From Nocardiopsis xinjiangensis YIM 90004 (GTDB taxonomy: Bacteria; Actinomycetota; Actinomycetes; Streptosporangiales; Streptosporangiaceae): a DNA stretch of 33,265 nt. Positions 13,232-22,272 of the stretch are shown here, in pieces (positions within the stretch are counted from its first letter, which is position 1; each line of letters opens with the position of its first letter). Position numbers and translations under genes: made by a program. A model generated the notes under the pieces. The model saw only the letters and a program-made list of their open reading frames with translations, was not told the DNA's origin and ran no database searches. The stretch covers positions 20,938 to 54,202 of the forward strand of contig NZ_ANBE01000014.1 of assembly GCF_000341145.1 (NCBI RefSeq), written 5' to 3'.

Positions 13232-13255
13232 AGGAGGGCAACCCGGGACCCTCCT
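13232..13255. terminator. hairpin between the response-regulator gene and cydA
   Basis: AGGAGGG (13232-13238) pairs with CCCTCCT (13249-13255); a second small hairpin, CCGCGG/CCGCGG, sits next to it (13256-13273). These lie upstream of cydA and may separate its transcription from the two-component genes, or act on its leader. Confidence 0.4.
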
Positions 13256-13378
13256 CCGCGGTAGCTCCCGCGGAAGCATGCTCCCCCGGGCCTACGGGAA
13301 ACCCCGGGCCGTCTCAGGGCCTGCGCGCTGTGATCGCCTCGGGCCCTCGCTCCGTCCTCGGAGAGCTCGGGACGGGCT

Positions 13379-14056
13379 CTACGAGCCGGGGCCGCTCCAC
13401 TTGGGAACGACCAGGGCGGTCTCGTAGGCCAGAACCACGAGCTGGGCGCGGTCGCGCACGTCCAGCTTCACCATCGTCCGGCTCACGTGCGTCTTCGCCG
13501 TAGCGGGACTGACCACCAGATGGGCGGCGATCTCGGTGTTGGACATGCCCGCGCCCACCAGAGCCAGGACCTCGCGCTCGCGGTCGGTGAGTCCGTTCAA
13601 CCGGGTCGAGGGCGCGGGGGCGCTCGCGGGGCGGCGCGCGTAATCGGCGATGAGCCGGCGCGTGATCCCCGGCGACAGCAGCGCTTCACCCTCGTACACC
13701 ACACGCACCGCCTGGATGAGGTCGCGGGGTTCGGTGTCCTTGACCAGGAAACCGCTCGCGCCCGCCCGCAACGCGTCGAAGATGTACTCGTCCAGGTCGA
13801 ACGTGGTCAGGATGACGACCTTGGTGCGCTCCAGGGCCGGGTCGGCCATGATCTGTCCGGTCGCGGTGAGCCCGTCGGTTCCCGGCATACGGACGTCCAT
13901 GAGCACCACGTCCGGACGGTCCCGGCGCACGGCACGGACCGCCTCCTGCCCGTCCGAGACCTCGGCGACCACGTGGATGTCGGGGGCGCTGTCCAACAAC
14001 GCCCGGAACCCGGCCCGGACCAGGGCCTGGTCATCGGCGAGCAGCACGGAGATCAC
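13379..14056 (-). CDS. NarL/LuxR-type response regulator
   Basis: A 225-residue regulator. The receiver domain (1-120) starts MISVLLADDQALVRAGF and has the phospho-acceptor Asp54 in VVLMDVRMPGTDG, the Thr of ILTTFD and the Lys of FLVKD. After a Pro/Ala/Ser linker comes a LuxR helix-turn-helix (about 150-215): LTDREREVLALVGAGMSNTE, then SPATAKTHVSRTMVKLDVRD. Its ATG overlaps the kinase stop codon by four bases (ATGA), so kinase and regulator are translationally coupled partners. Downstream on the same strand lies cydAB, a plausible but unproven target. The signal sensed is unknown. Confidence 0.95.
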   Translation of the reverse strand: MISVLLADDQALVRAGFRALLDSAPDIHVVAEVSDGQEAVRAVRRDRPDVVLMDVRMPGTDGLTATGQIMADPALERTKVVILTTFDLDEYIFDALRAGASGFLVKDTEPRDLIQAVRVVYEGEALLSPGITRRLIADYARRPASAPAPSTRLNGLTDREREVLALVGAGMSNTEIAAHLVVSPATAKTHVSRTMVKLDVRDRAQLVVLAYETALVVPKWSGPGS

Positions 14057-15225
14057 GTTCCACCCGTCCCTTCCGACGGTACGGCCGCACGGGTCGGCAG
14101 CCAGGCCCGCACCAGGAATCCTCCACCCTCACCGGGCCGCGCGTCCACCATTCCGCCCACCAGGGACGCACGCTCGCTCATGCCCGTGATCCCGTTTCCC
14201 GGCTCGGCCGGGCCGCCCCGACCGTCGTCCGACACCTCCAGACGCACACCGCCCGGCCGGTACCCCACCCGCACGCGCGTGTGGGAGGCACCGGAGTGGC
14301 GCACGACGTTGGTGAGGGCCTCCTGGACGATGCGGTAGACGGCGGTGTCCACCCCCAGCGTGAGCGGCCGCGCATCACCCTCGACCTCCACGTCCACGCG
14401 CACACCAGCGCCACGGGTGCCGTCGGCCAGTTCCTCCAGGTCCGTCACCCCGGAAACCGGGGCACGGGGAGCGGCCTCGTCGGCCGCGCGCAGCACGTCG
14501 AGCATCGCGCGCAGTTCCACGAGGGTGTCCTTGCTGGTGTGCTTGATGGTCTCCAGGGCCTGCGCGGCGCGCTCGGGCTGGTCCTCGACCAGGTACAGCG
14601 CGGTTCCGGCCTGCACATTGATGAGGGAGATGTTGTGCGCGACAGTGTCGTGCACGTCCCGGGCCAAACGCAGGCGCTCGTTCGCGGCCCGCCGCAGGAG
14701 CTCCTCCTCGCGGGACCGCGTCGCTTCCCCGAGCCGTTCGTGTTCGGCCTGCCGGTACTCCGCGCGCCGGCGCATCACCTCGGCTGCGAAGAGGAGCACC
14801 AGGGCCCAACCGATGGTCCCCACCGCTTCCGCACGCAGCCCGCCGCCCACAGAGAGCTCCCAGACGTTGAGCCCCAGGAACAGTGAGACCCCCAGCGCCC
14901 ACCCGAAGGCGCGGTTCCCCCACCGCACCAGCGTGTACAGCATCACGACCGAGCACAGCATCACGCAGCCGTCGGGAAACCCGAGCGGGTAGTACACGGT
15001 CGACAGGGGAGTCGAGACCAGCCCCACGGCCTCGGGCCGGGCGGAACGCAGCAGCAGCGGCAGGCACGCCGCGACGATGAGCAGGTAGCCCCAGGGCCAG
15101 GGATCGGTGTCCGCCGGGTTCGGGTCGAGGACCCCGATCACGAAAGTGCTGATCAGCGACGCCGACAGCACGGCAACAGTGATCCACAGGTCGGTGCGCG
15201 TGGGGCGCGGGAGTGGTGTTGGCAC
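14053..15225 (-). CDS. sensor histidine kinase (HisKA_3 / NarX-DesK type)
   Basis: A 390-residue membrane kinase. The N-terminal 150 residues form several membrane helices (ITVAVLSASLISTFVIGVL, YLLIVAACLPLLL, and further pairs up to WALVLLFAAEVM), with no large extracellular domain. A short coiled region follows, then the dimerisation/phospho-acceptor motif ARDVHDTVAHNIS with His192, and a C-terminal ATPase domain with IVQEALTNVVRHSGA and VSDDGRGG. The GTG at 15225 was chosen because homology-like sequence begins there and a TAGCGT -10 lies seven bases upstream, implying a leaderless message. It overlaps its cognate response-regulator gene. The small, mostly intramembrane sensor suggests it senses the membrane or a lipophilic signal; this is inference. 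Confidence 0.93.
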   Translation of the reverse strand: MPTPLPRPTRTDLWITVAVLSASLISTFVIGVLDPNPADTDPWPWGYLLIVAACLPLLLRSARPEAVGLVSTPLSTVYYPLGFPDGCVMLCSVVMLYTLVRWGNRAFGWALGVSLFLGLNVWELSVGGGLRAEAVGTIGWALVLLFAAEVMRRRAEYRQAEHERLGEATRSREEELLRRAANERLRLARDVHDTVAHNISLINVQAGTALYLVEDQPERAAQALETIKHTSKDTLVELRAMLDVLRAADEAAPRAPVSGVTDLEELADGTRGAGVRVDVEVEGDARPLTLGVDTAVYRIVQEALTNVVRHSGASHTRVRVGYRPGGVRLEVSDDGRGGPAEPGNGITGMSERASLVGGMVDARPGEGGGFLVRAWLPTRAAVPSEGTGGT

Positions 15226-15562
15226 GCCGCCGACGCTAGGGCGAACCCCTCCGGGACGTCGTCGCCCGAGGGAAGGGTTTCCGGAGCGCCGCCTACTCCG
15301 TCGGCGGTACGGCGGCCGGCGCACGATGCTGCTGAGGGGCGGGCGGGGCCGTCCTGCGGATGCGGGCCCGGCGTAGAGGTCCGGGGCGCCCGGGCTGGGG
15401 GTCCGGGCGCCCGGTACCAGTGGGGGTGGCGCGCACGGGGACCACCGTAGAGGTTCCCGGGACCGCGCGGGGGAGAATGTCCACTTTCGGCCACGCACTT
15501 CTCCTCCGGCCTTCGTCGCACCCGGCCGCCGCGCCCGGCTGCGCAGGCCGTCCGGGCCGGGT
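15226..15562. other. 337-base intergenic region upstream of the kinase gene
   Basis: No gene supported. It carries the kinase promoter at its left end, and a GC-rich block (about 15370-15412) with two near-identical GGTCCGGG(G)CGCCCGG palindromic units. A repeated CGTAGAGGT occurs near 15373 and 15447. The role of the repeats is unknown. Confidence 0.5.
15233..15238 (-). promoter_or_regulatory. candidate -10 element (TAGCGT) for the leaderless kinase gene
   Basis: The minus strand reads TAGCGT, then seven bases, then the GTG start. It is the same hexamer and spacing class as before the Dabb gene at 9516. Confidence 0.5.
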
Positions 15563-16420
15563 TCAGAAGAGGCCCTCGGGCGGCGCGGGGGAGTCCTCCG
15601 CGTCGGTGTCGTGTACCGGGGACACCCCGTCCGTGAACCGGTCGAGCTCCTCCTCGGCCAACAGGCGTGCCATCTCCAGGTCGCGATGGGCCAGGCGGCC
15701 GAGCTCGTCCTCCGGCAACGGGCGGTGCCCGGCCACCAGTACGAGGTTGCCGAACCGGCGCCCGCGCAGGATCCCCGGCTCCGCGGTCAGCACCACGTGC
15801 GGCAGCACCGACCGCAGGGTCGCCACCTGCCTGCGTGTGTGCCGCAGCGCGTACCCGTCCCCGATGTTGACCACCAGGAACCCGCCCGGACGCAGCACCC
15901 GGGCCGCCTCCGTGTAGTACTCCACGGACGTCAACGAGGCCGGCGTCCGCGCCCCCGTGAACACGTCGCTGACGATCAGGTCCGCGCTGTCGGTGTGCCG
16001 GGCGCCGATCCACTCCCGCGCGTGCCCGATCCCCACACGCAGCTGCGCACGCCGGTCCCAGGGCAGGTGACGCCGCACGAGCTCCACCAGCGCCGCGTCG
16101 GAGTCCACCGCACGTTGGCGCGAACCCCGGCGTGTGTGGGCCACGTACCGGGCCAGCGACAGCGCGCCCGCACCCAGGTGCAGCGCGTCGATCGGCTCGC
16201 GCCCGGGCGCCACCAGATCGGCGGCGTGCGCGATCCGGCGCATGTACGAGAAATCCAGGTAGGAGGGGTCCGCCAGGTCCACGTGTGACTGGGGCGTGCC
16301 CTCCACGACCAGGAACCAGGAGTCGGCCCGGTCGGCGTCGGCCAGCAGTTCCACACCCGGCACCCGTGCCTCGGTGAGCACGTCGTCACCGCGCTCACGT
16401 GCCCCGCGCCGTCGTCCCAT
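15563..16420 (-). CDS. spermidine-synthase-like SAM-fold protein
   Basis: A 285-residue Rossmann-fold protein. The nucleotide-binding glycine motif LHLGAGALS is at 80-88, the acidic end of strand 2 (AVDSD) at 104-108, and the strand-4 motif LIVSDVFTGARTP at 148-160. Overall order matches spermidine/spermine synthases, but the usual catalytic D-S-x-D-P is replaced by S-D-V-F-T-G-A-R. That places it in the large actinobacterial spermidine-synthase-like group whose activity is mostly unproven; an aminopropyltransferase or methyltransferase reaction should not be assumed. No membrane segments. It is followed at 16465-16483 by the terminator of the upstream neighbour, so it is probably its own unit with a weak TAGGCT -10 near 16451-16456. 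Confidence 0.85.
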   Translation of the reverse strand: MGRRRGARERGDDVLTEARVPGVELLADADRADSWFLVVEGTPQSHVDLADPSYLDFSYMRRIAHAADLVAPGREPIDALHLGAGALSLARYVAHTRRGSRQRAVDSDAALVELVRRHLPWDRRAQLRVGIGHAREWIGARHTDSADLIVSDVFTGARTPASLTSVEYYTEAARVLRPGGFLVVNIGDGYALRHTRRQVATLRSVLPHVVLTAEPGILRGRRFGNLVLVAGHRPLPEDELGRLAHRDLEMARLLAEEELDRFTDGVSPVHDTDAEDSPAPPEGLF

Positions 16421-16464
16421 GCCACTGCCCCCGTCCGGTCGGTCGCACCAAGCCTAGTGCTGTT

Positions 16465-16483
16465 CGGCGGATTCCTTCCGCCG
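16465..16483 (-). terminator. small hairpin after the aldo/keto reductase gene
   Basis: CGGCGGA (16465-16471) pairs with TCCGCCG (16477-16483) around five bases, 20 bases past the reductase stop. No T-tract. Confidence 0.45.
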
Positions 16484-16503
16484 CGAGCAGTCGGGCCGGC
16501 CGT

Positions 16504-17382
16504 CTAGGAGTGCGCCACCGGCTGTTCGGCGTCCACGAGAGCGAAGTCCTCCTCCGACAGCTCCAGGTCGGCGGCCACGGCACTCGAACGCACACTCTCC
16601 GGGCGGGAGGCGCCGGGGATCGGGATCATCACCGGTGACTTGGCCAGCATCCACGCCAGGCACACTTGGTGGGAGGAGGCACCGAGACGCTCCCCGACCT
16701 GAGCCAGGACCGGATGGCGTTCGCTCAACCCGCCCGCGCCCTTGCTGCCGCCGAACGGGCTCCACGGCAGGAAAGCGATCCCCCGCTCGGCACACAGCTC
16801 CAGCTCCGGTTCCGAAGAACGGAAATCGGGCGAGAACTCGTTCTGTACCGCTGCCAGGCGCCCGCCCAGCACCCGGTCGGCCGACACGATCTGCGCCGGG
16901 TCGGCGTTGGAGATCCCCACCATCGCGACCTTGCCCTCGTCCAGGAGCTCGCCGAAGGCCCCGATCGTGTCCTCGTAGGGCACGGCCGGGTCGGGCCGGT
17001 GATGCTGGTACAGGTCGATCGTCTCCACCCCGAGCCGGCGCAGGGAGTCCTCGCACGCCCGCTTGATGTGGTCCGGCCGCCCGTTGACCCCCCATCCGCC
17101 GTCGGCGTCACGGGTGTGCCCGCCCTTGGTGGCCACCATCACGTCCGAGGCGTCCCCGGGTCGGGCGCGCAGGGCCTCGGCGACCAAGAACTCGTTGTGC
17201 CCCGGGTCGGAACCGTCCAGGTGGTAGGCGTCGGCGGTGTCGATCAGGCGCACACCGGCGTCCAGGGCCGCGTGCACCGTCGCCATGGCGAGGTCCGGAT
17301 CCAGGCTCCCTGTCCGTGACAGCGGCATCGCACCCAGGCCGACCGCGCTGACCGCCCGTCCACCGATGGTCCTGGTACGCAT
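16504..17382 (-). CDS. aldo/keto reductase
   Basis: A 292-residue TIM-barrel NADPH-dependent oxidoreductase. The catalytic tetrad is visible: Asp48 and Tyr53 in IDTADAYH, Lys86 in VATKGG, and His128 in DLYQHHRPD. The cofactor-binding C-terminal part has the strand IPIPGASRPESVRSS. It reduces aldehydes or ketones; the substrate cannot be told from the sequence. The ATG at 17382 has AGGAGGG nine bases upstream. It is divergent from proS with a 171-base shared upstream region and appears to be monocistronic. Confidence 0.93.
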   Translation of the reverse strand: MRTRTIGGRAVSAVGLGAMPLSRTGSLDPDLAMATVHAALDAGVRLIDTADAYHLDGSDPGHNEFLVAEALRARPGDASDVMVATKGGHTRDADGGWGVNGRPDHIKRACEDSLRRLGVETIDLYQHHRPDPAVPYEDTIGAFGELLDEGKVAMVGISNADPAQIVSADRVLGGRLAAVQNEFSPDFRSSEPELELCAERGIAFLPWSPFGGSKGAGGLSERHPVLAQVGERLGASSHQVCLAWMLAKSPVMIPIPGASRPESVRSSAVAADLELSEEDFALVDAEQPVAHS

Positions 17383-17553
17383 GGCTCACTGCCCTCCTGG
17401 GGAACGGGGACGGGTCCGTGTGCGGGCGTCCGCCCGCCGGGGACGGCCCTACCCCGCACGAACTCTGGGCGAACGCCCCCCGACAGCCGTTAGCCTGGGG
17501 TTCCCCGAAAACACCGATCGCGCCCGGACGGGCGCATGCACCGAGGAGTGGCC

Positions 17554-19302
17554 GTGCTACTGCGGATGTCGACCCTGTTCCTGCGCACCCTGCGTGAGGA
17601 CCCGGCGGACGCCGAGGTGCCGAGCCACAAGCTCATGGTGCGCGGCGGTTACGTGCGCCGAGCTGCGCCCGGTATCTACTCGTGGCTTCCCCTGGGCAAG
17701 ATCGTCCTGGACAACGTCGCCGACATCGTCCGGGAGGAGATGAACGCGATCGACGCCCAGGAACTCCTTCTTCCGGCGCTGCTGCCCCGCGAGTACTACG
17801 AGACCACGGGCCGCTGGGACGACTACGGCGACACCCTGTTCCGCCTCCAGGACCGCAAGGGCGCCGACTACCTGCTCGGCCCCACCCACGAGGAGGTCTT
17901 CGCCGACATCGTCAAGGGCGAGTACACCTCCTACAAGGACTTCCCGGTCTGGCTGTACCAGATCAAGGAGAAGTTCCGCGACGAGGCCCGCCCCCGCGCC
18001 GGTGTGCTGCGCGGGCGCGAGTTCCACATGAAGGACGCCTACTCCTTCGACATCGACGACGAGGGGCTGTCCTCCTCCTACGAGCGTTTCCGCGCCGCCT
18101 ACGTGCGGATCTTCGAACGCCTGGGCCTGGAGTACGTCGTCGTCTCGGCCACCGCCGGCGCCATGGGCGGCTCCAAGTCCGAGGAGTTCCTGGCCGTGGC
18201 TCCCTCGGGCGAGGACACCTTCGTCCGCAGCACCGGATCGGACTACGCCGCCAACGTCGAGGCCGTGGAGGTGCCCGCCCCGCAGGCGCTGCCGGTCGAC
18301 GGGCTGCCCGAGGCCACCGAGCACCACACCCCCGACACCGCCACGATCCAGACCCTCGTGGACTTCCTCAACGCCGCCGGCCTCGGTCGCGACTTCAGCG
18401 AGGCCGACACCCTCAAGAACGTCCTGGTCAAAACGCGCGAGCCCGGTTCCGACAAGTGGCAGCTCCTCGCCGTCGGTGTGCCCGGGGACCGCGAGGTCGA
18501 CATGAAGCGCCTGGAGGCGGCTCTGGAGCCGGCCGAGGTCGCCATCCTGGACGAGAAGGACTTCCAGGCCAACCCGTTCCTGGTCAAGGGGTACATCGGC
18601 CCGCGTGCCCTGCTCGACAACAAGGTGCGTTACCTCGTCGACCCGCGCGTCGTGACCGGTACCCGCTGGGTCACCGGCGCCGACCGCCCCGAGCACCACG
18701 TCGTCGACCTCACCGCAGGCCGGGACTTCACGCCGGACGGGACCATCGATGTGGCCGACGTCCGCGACGGTGACCCCTCGCCCGACGGTCGGGGCACGCT
18801 CTACACCGCGCGCGGTATCGAGATCGGCCACGTCTTCCAGCTCGGCCGCAAGTACACCGACGCGATCGAGCTCGACGCGCTCGGCCCCGACGGCAAGCCC
18901 AAGCGCGTGACCATGGGCTCCTACGGCATCGGCGTCTCGCGTGTGGTCGCCTCCATCGTGGAGCAGGCCCACGACGACAAGGGCATCGTCTGGCCCCGCG
19001 CAGTCGCCCCCGCCGACGTGCACGTGGTCGGCACCGGCAAGGGCGACCAGATCGAGGAGGCCCTGCGCATCTCCGGCGAGCTCGAGCAACGTGGACTGCG
19101 TGTGCTGGTCGACGACCGCAAGGGTGTGTCCCCGGGCGTGAAGTTCACCGACTCCGAGCTCCTGGGCGTCCCCACGACCGTCATCGTGGGCCGCGGCCTC
19201 AAGGACGGTGTCGTGGAACTGCGCGACCGCGCCGACGGTGGCCGTGAAGAGGTGGCCCTCGACGAGATCGTGGAGCGTACCGTGCGGGCCTGCAGGGCCT
19301 GA
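17554..19302 (+). CDS. proS: prolyl-tRNA synthetase, bacterial type with editing domain
   Basis: A class II synthetase of 582 residues that charges tRNA-Pro in the cytoplasm. It shows [20 protein letters not shown] near the start, motif 2 with [20 protein letters not shown], an inserted YbaK-like editing domain (about 240-400) that keeps TLKNVLVKT with the Lys used for deacylating Ala-tRNA-Pro, motif 3 [11 protein letters not shown], and a C-terminal anticodon-binding domain. The GTG at 17554 was chosen over upstream ATG 17536 and GTG 17548 because GAGGAG ends five bases before it and because the family starts [16 protein letters not shown] -10-like TAGCCT lies at 17491-17496. The zinc-like CxxC near the insertion in some homologs is absent (STGSDYAAN). 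Confidence 0.96.
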   Translation: MLLRMSTLFLRTLREDPADAEVPSHKLMVRGGYVRRAAPGIYSWLPLGKIVLDNVADIVREEMNAIDAQELLLPALLPREYYETTGRWDDYGDTLFRLQDRKGADYLLGPTHEEVFADIVKGEYTSYKDFPVWLYQIKEKFRDEARPRAGVLRGREFHMKDAYSFDIDDEGLSSSYERFRAAYVRIFERLGLEYVVVSATAGAMGGSKSEEFLAVAPSGEDTFVRSTGSDYAANVEAVEVPAPQALPVDGLPEATEHHTPDTATIQTLVDFLNAAGLGRDFSEADTLKNVLVKTREPGSDKWQLLAVGVPGDREVDMKRLEAALEPAEVAILDEKDFQANPFLVKGYIGPRALLDNKVRYLVDPRVVTGTRWVTGADRPEHHVVDLTAGRDFTPDGTIDVADVRDGDPSPDGRGTLYTARGIEIGHVFQLGRKYTDAIELDALGPDGKPKRVTMGSYGIGVSRVVASIVEQAHDDKGIVWPRAVAPADVHVVGTGKGDQIEEALRISGELEQRGLRVLVDDRKGVSPGVKFTDSELLGVPTTVIVGRGLKDGVVELRDRADGGREEVALDEIVERTVRACRA

Positions 19303-19308
19303 CCCGGT

Positions 19309-19345
19309 CGGGGCCTGCGCCGTCCGGCACGGGCCCCGGTCCTCT
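19309..19345. terminator. weak hairpin between convergent proS and DUF4439 genes
   Basis: CGGGGCC (19309-19315) pairs with GGCCCCG (19332-19338) across a 16-base loop, followed by TCCTCTTCC. A possible terminator for proS. Confidence 0.35.
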
Positions 19346-19433
19346 TCCGAGCGGTCTCCTCCCAGGGCCGTTGCCTGCGTCCGTGCCCGGAGACGTCGCT
19401 GTGCTCGGGGCGCGTGCGCACACGCCCGGGACC

Positions 19434-19871
19434 TCAGCCGCCTTCGAAACCGGGCAGGGAGTCCAGCTCACCGCCCCACTCCAGAGCGCGCACCGTGGCC
19501 TCCTGCAGCAGGCGTGCGCCCGTCGTGCGCAGGTCCGTGTCGTCGGCAGCCGTCAACCACAGGGCGGCCCGCGCGCACGTGTTCTCCACCCCGACCGCGA
19601 AGTCGTCGAGGGTCTCGCCGTCCCTGCCCGAGGGCAGCGGGTACGTGGGTTCCACGGCCGGGGGAGAGCCCTCCCGGTCCAGCATCGCCTCACGCAGCTC
19701 GGCGCGTGTCACCTTGTGCTCGCTCGCCAGCGCCAGCCCGTGGGAACGCCGGTCCTCGTCACCGGCCGAGCCGCCCACGAACTCGTACGCGTACACCGCA
19801 GCGTTCTCTGCCCGCAACGCCTCCGCCAGCGCCGACACCGCGTCACCGGCGGCCTCGGACCCTTCGCTCAT
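19434..19871 (-). CDS. ferritin-like DUF4439 protein
   Basis: A 145-residue helical protein. It has the four-helix pattern of the DUF4439 ferritin-like group: ALAEALRAENAAVYAYEFVGG, LALASEHKVTRAELREAML, FAVGVENTCARAALWL and a C-terminal helix. The Glu and His residues in these helices resemble metal ligands of ferritin-like folds, but a complete di-iron set is not evident. It is found beside rimP in other actinobacteria (for example mycobacteria), by memory. GAGGAG sits nine bases before the ATG. It follows the lipoprotein gene by 37 bases, so the two are co-transcribed. No enzymatic role is known. Confidence 0.82.
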   Translation of the reverse strand: MSEGSEAAGDAVSALAEALRAENAAVYAYEFVGGSAGDEDRRSHGLALASEHKVTRAELREAMLDREGSPPAVEPTYPLPSGRDGETLDDFAVGVENTCARAALWLTAADDTDLRTTGARLLQEATVRALEWGGELDSLPGFEGG

Positions 19872-19908
19872 CCGTCACCGCTCCTCACCGTTCGTGCTCC
19901 GTTGGTGC

Positions 19909-20424
19909 TCACGCGTCGTCGAGCAGGTACGCGTGCCCCGCCTCGCACGCGCCGACCGATCCGATCAGCTGTGCCAGGCCCCGGTCGGTGACGGCCGCTG
20001 CCTGATCGGACCGCGCCCCCGCAGCCGCGGCCTCCATGGCCCGGAGCGCCGCCGGCGACGGTGCCTCGGCCAGATCGGGGTCCTCGTCCGCGGGCACGGG
20101 CTCCGGCGAGCCCTCCTCCGTCGGCGGGGTGGGCTCGGCGTCCTCGGGCAGGGCCTCCGTCAACGCATCCAGGTGGGTGCGGTGGTTCTCCGACACCCGT
20201 GCCAACAGGTCCGAGGGGCCGGACCCCTCCACCAGGGCGTGCTCGTACCGCACGAGCATGCGTTCCTTCTCCCGCAGGAGTGAACGCAACACGTGTTCGT
20301 CCGGGGTCGTGTCCGAGGGATACCAGTCCACGGTGCCGCATCCCGCGACGGCGGCGACCGAGGCACCGGCCACCGTCATCCCCAGGAGCGCACGTCTGCT
20401 GACACCATCCGCTGCCCGGCCCAC
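19909..20424 (-). CDS. Tat/lipoprotein-signal protein, helical, ferritin-like
   Basis: A 171-residue exported lipoprotein. The start carries a twin-arginine-like SRRALLG (9-15), a hydrophobic stretch and a lipobox VAGC with Cys29. The mature part has three helices with acid/His pairs: REKERMLVRYEHAL, SENHRTHLDALTEAL and SVGACEAGHAYLL, separated by a Pro/Glu-rich acidic linker. Together with the DUF4439 gene that follows after 37 bases, it looks like a ferritin-like partner anchored outside the membrane. The GTG at 20424 was chosen because GGGGAGGAG ends five bases upstream; an ATG at 20454 has its GGAAAG with no spacing. Function unknown. Confidence 0.82.
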   Translation of the reverse strand: MGRAADGVSRRALLGMTVAGASVAAVAGCGTVDWYPSDTTPDEHVLRSLLREKERMLVRYEHALVEGSGPSDLLARVSENHRTHLDALTEALPEDAEPTPPTEEGSPEPVPADEDPDLAEAPSPAALRAMEAAAAGARSDQAAAVTDRGLAQLIGSVGACEAGHAYLLDDA

Positions 20425-20747
20425 TCGGTCTCCTCCCCGTCGTTCCCGTTCCATCTTTCCACGCCCCCGCGCAGGGCCAGGACAGGCAAGAGCCCCGGCA
20501 CGCAGGCGATCGGGGCCCATCGGAGCACGCGTCGACGCGCCCCGGCCACGGACCGCGACCTGGCAGCTCTCAGGAGTGGATACCCTGTGCAGCACAGCCG
20601 CCGTCGCACGCGATGCGCGGCAGGTTCGCATTCCCCCCGGGAAGCGGGCCGATTCGTCGCAGACTACGTACAGAGCTGGACCGCCCCGATCACAGGCCAC
20701 CAGGCCTCGCGGGCGGAATTTCGCCGTTGTGAGGGGCAGAACACGAC
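20425..20747. other. 323-base divergent region between the lipoprotein gene and rimP
   Basis: No gene supported. It must hold the promoters of the rimP block and of the lipoprotein/DUF4439 pair, but no hexamer pair stood out clearly. A GAGGGG lies 12 bases before the rimP ATG. Confidence 0.45.
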
Positions 20748-21221
20748 ATGGGAGCGCAGGAGCGTGACGAGCGCATCGTCGAGCTGCTGGAGCCGGTCCT
20801 GGCACAGTCCGGACTGGACCTCGAAGGGATCGAGCTGACCCCGGCCGGCAAACGCCGGGTCCTGCGTGTGACCGTGGACTCCGACGACGGGGTCGGCCTG
20901 GAGACCATCGGTGAGGTCTCGCAGGAGGTATCCACCGCCCTGGACGCCTCCGACGTCATGGGCAAGACGCCCTATGTCCTGGAGGTCACCTCACCCGGAG
21001 CCGAGCGCTCGCTGACGCAGCCCAGGCACTGGCGCCGTTCCCGGGGCCGGATGGTCAAGGTCCACCTCGCCGAGGGGGGACCGGTCACCGGCCGTGTCGT
21101 CGACTCCGACGAAGAGGGCGCCACCCTGAAGGTCAAGGGTCAGCCCCGGACCTATGCCTACGCCGATATCGCCAAGGCCAAGGTCCAGGTGGAATTCCGT
21201 CGCGACGACGCGGCGGGCTAG
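20748..21221 (+). CDS. rimP: ribosome maturation factor RimP
   Basis: A 157-residue cytoplasmic protein that helps assemble the 30S subunit. The N-terminal alpha/beta domain has GLDLEGIELTPAGKRRVLRV and VDSDDGVGLETIGEVS; the family signature YVLEVTSPGAERSL sits in the middle; the C-terminal SH3-like domain carries VKVHLAEGG and KVKGQPRTYAYADIAKAKVQVEF. It starts the conserved block rimP-nusA-ylxR-infB, with nusA 12 bases downstream. GAGGGG lies 12 bases before the ATG, a little far. Confidence 0.96.
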   Translation: MGAQERDERIVELLEPVLAQSGLDLEGIELTPAGKRRVLRVTVDSDDGVGLETIGEVSQEVSTALDASDVMGKTPYVLEVTSPGAERSLTQPRHWRRSRGRMVKVHLAEGGPVTGRVVDSDEEGATLKVKGQPRTYAYADIAKAKVQVEFRRDDAAG

Positions 21222-21233
21222 AGGGGGAGCCCC

Positions 21234-22259
21234 GTGGACATTGACATGAGCGTCCTTCGCAGCTTGGAGCGCGAGAAGGACATCGCGGTCGAGTTGGTGG
21301 CCAAGGCCATCGAGGACGCACTGCTGATCGCTTACCACCGCGAGGAGGGCAGCGACAAGCGCGCTCGCGTGGAACTGAACCGGTCCAGCGGGCACGTGAC
21401 CGTCTGGGTCTCCGAGACCGGGGAGGAGAACGAGGTCGTCGGCGAGTACGACGGCACTCCCACCGGGTTCGGGCGCATCGCGACCTCCACCGCCAAACAA
21501 GTCATCCTCCAACGCCTGCGCGACGCCGAGGACGAGCTGACCCTGGGTGAGTTCGCGGGCCGTGAGAACGACATCGTCTCCGGGATCATCCAGCAGGGCA
21601 AGGATCCCCGCAACGTCCTGGTCGACCTCGGCAAGGTCGAGGCGGTCCTGCCCCCGCAGGAGCAGGTCCCCACGGAGGAGTACGTCCACGGGGAACGGCT
21701 GCGCTCCTACGTGGTGCAGGTCCGCAAGGGCCACCACGGCCCGTCGGTCACGCTGTCGCGCACCCACCCCAACCTGGTGCGCAAGCTCTTCGAGCTGGAG
21801 GTCCCCGAGATCGCCGACGGCACCGTCCAGATCTCCTCGATCGCCCGCGAGGCCGGTCACCGCACCAAGATGGCGGTGCACTCCAACCGGGGCGGCGTCA
21901 ACGCCAAGGGTGCCTGCATCGGTCCGCTCGGCAGCCGTGTCCGCAACGTCATGGCGGAACTGCACGGCGAGAAGATCGACATCGTCGACTCCTCCGAGGA
22001 CCCCGCGGAGTTCGTCGCCAACGCCCTGTCGCCGGCACGCGTGAACTCGGTGGAGATCCTCGACCTGGCCGCGCGTGTGGCCCGTGTCGTCGTGCCCGAT
22101 TACCAGCAGTCCCTCGCCATCGGCAAGGAGGGACAGAACGCCCGGCTGGCCGCGCGGCTCACCGGGTGGCGTATCGATATCCGTTCGGACGCCGAGCCCG
22201 AGGGCGAGGGCGTGGGCGAGATCGCCGACCCCTCCGACGTACCCCCGTCGGCGGGCTGA
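21234..22259 (+). CDS. nusA: transcription termination/antitermination factor NusA
   Basis: A 341-residue RNA polymerase-binding factor acting in pausing, termination and antitermination. Parts: N-terminal polymerase-binding domain ([16 protein letters not shown] onward), an S1 domain near 130-200 ([20 protein letters not shown]), and two KH domains with [32 protein letters not shown] and [20 protein letters not shown]. Like other actinobacterial NusA it lacks the C-terminal acidic repeats of E. coli. The GTG at 21234 follows GGGGGAG and gives the usual VDIDMS start; rimP ends 12 bases upstream. Confidence 0.96.
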   Translation: MDIDMSVLRSLEREKDIAVELVAKAIEDALLIAYHREEGSDKRARVELNRSSGHVTVWVSETGEENEVVGEYDGTPTGFGRIATSTAKQVILQRLRDAEDELTLGEFAGRENDIVSGIIQQGKDPRNVLVDLGKVEAVLPPQEQVPTEEYVHGERLRSYVVQVRKGHHGPSVTLSRTHPNLVRKLFELEVPEIADGTVQISSIAREAGHRTKMAVHSNRGGVNAKGACIGPLGSRVRNVMAELHGEKIDIVDSSEDPAEFVANALSPARVNSVEILDLAARVARVVVPDYQQSLAIGKEGQNARLAARLTGWRIDIRSDAEPEGEGVGEIADPSDVPPSAG

Positions 22260-22272
22260 TCGGATCGTACCC

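Noticed and set aside
15370..15412. GC-rich palindromic units as a terminator of the spermidine-synthase-like gene
   Set aside because: They lie about 150-190 bases past its stop and can pair in several ways, so no single terminator structure is supported.
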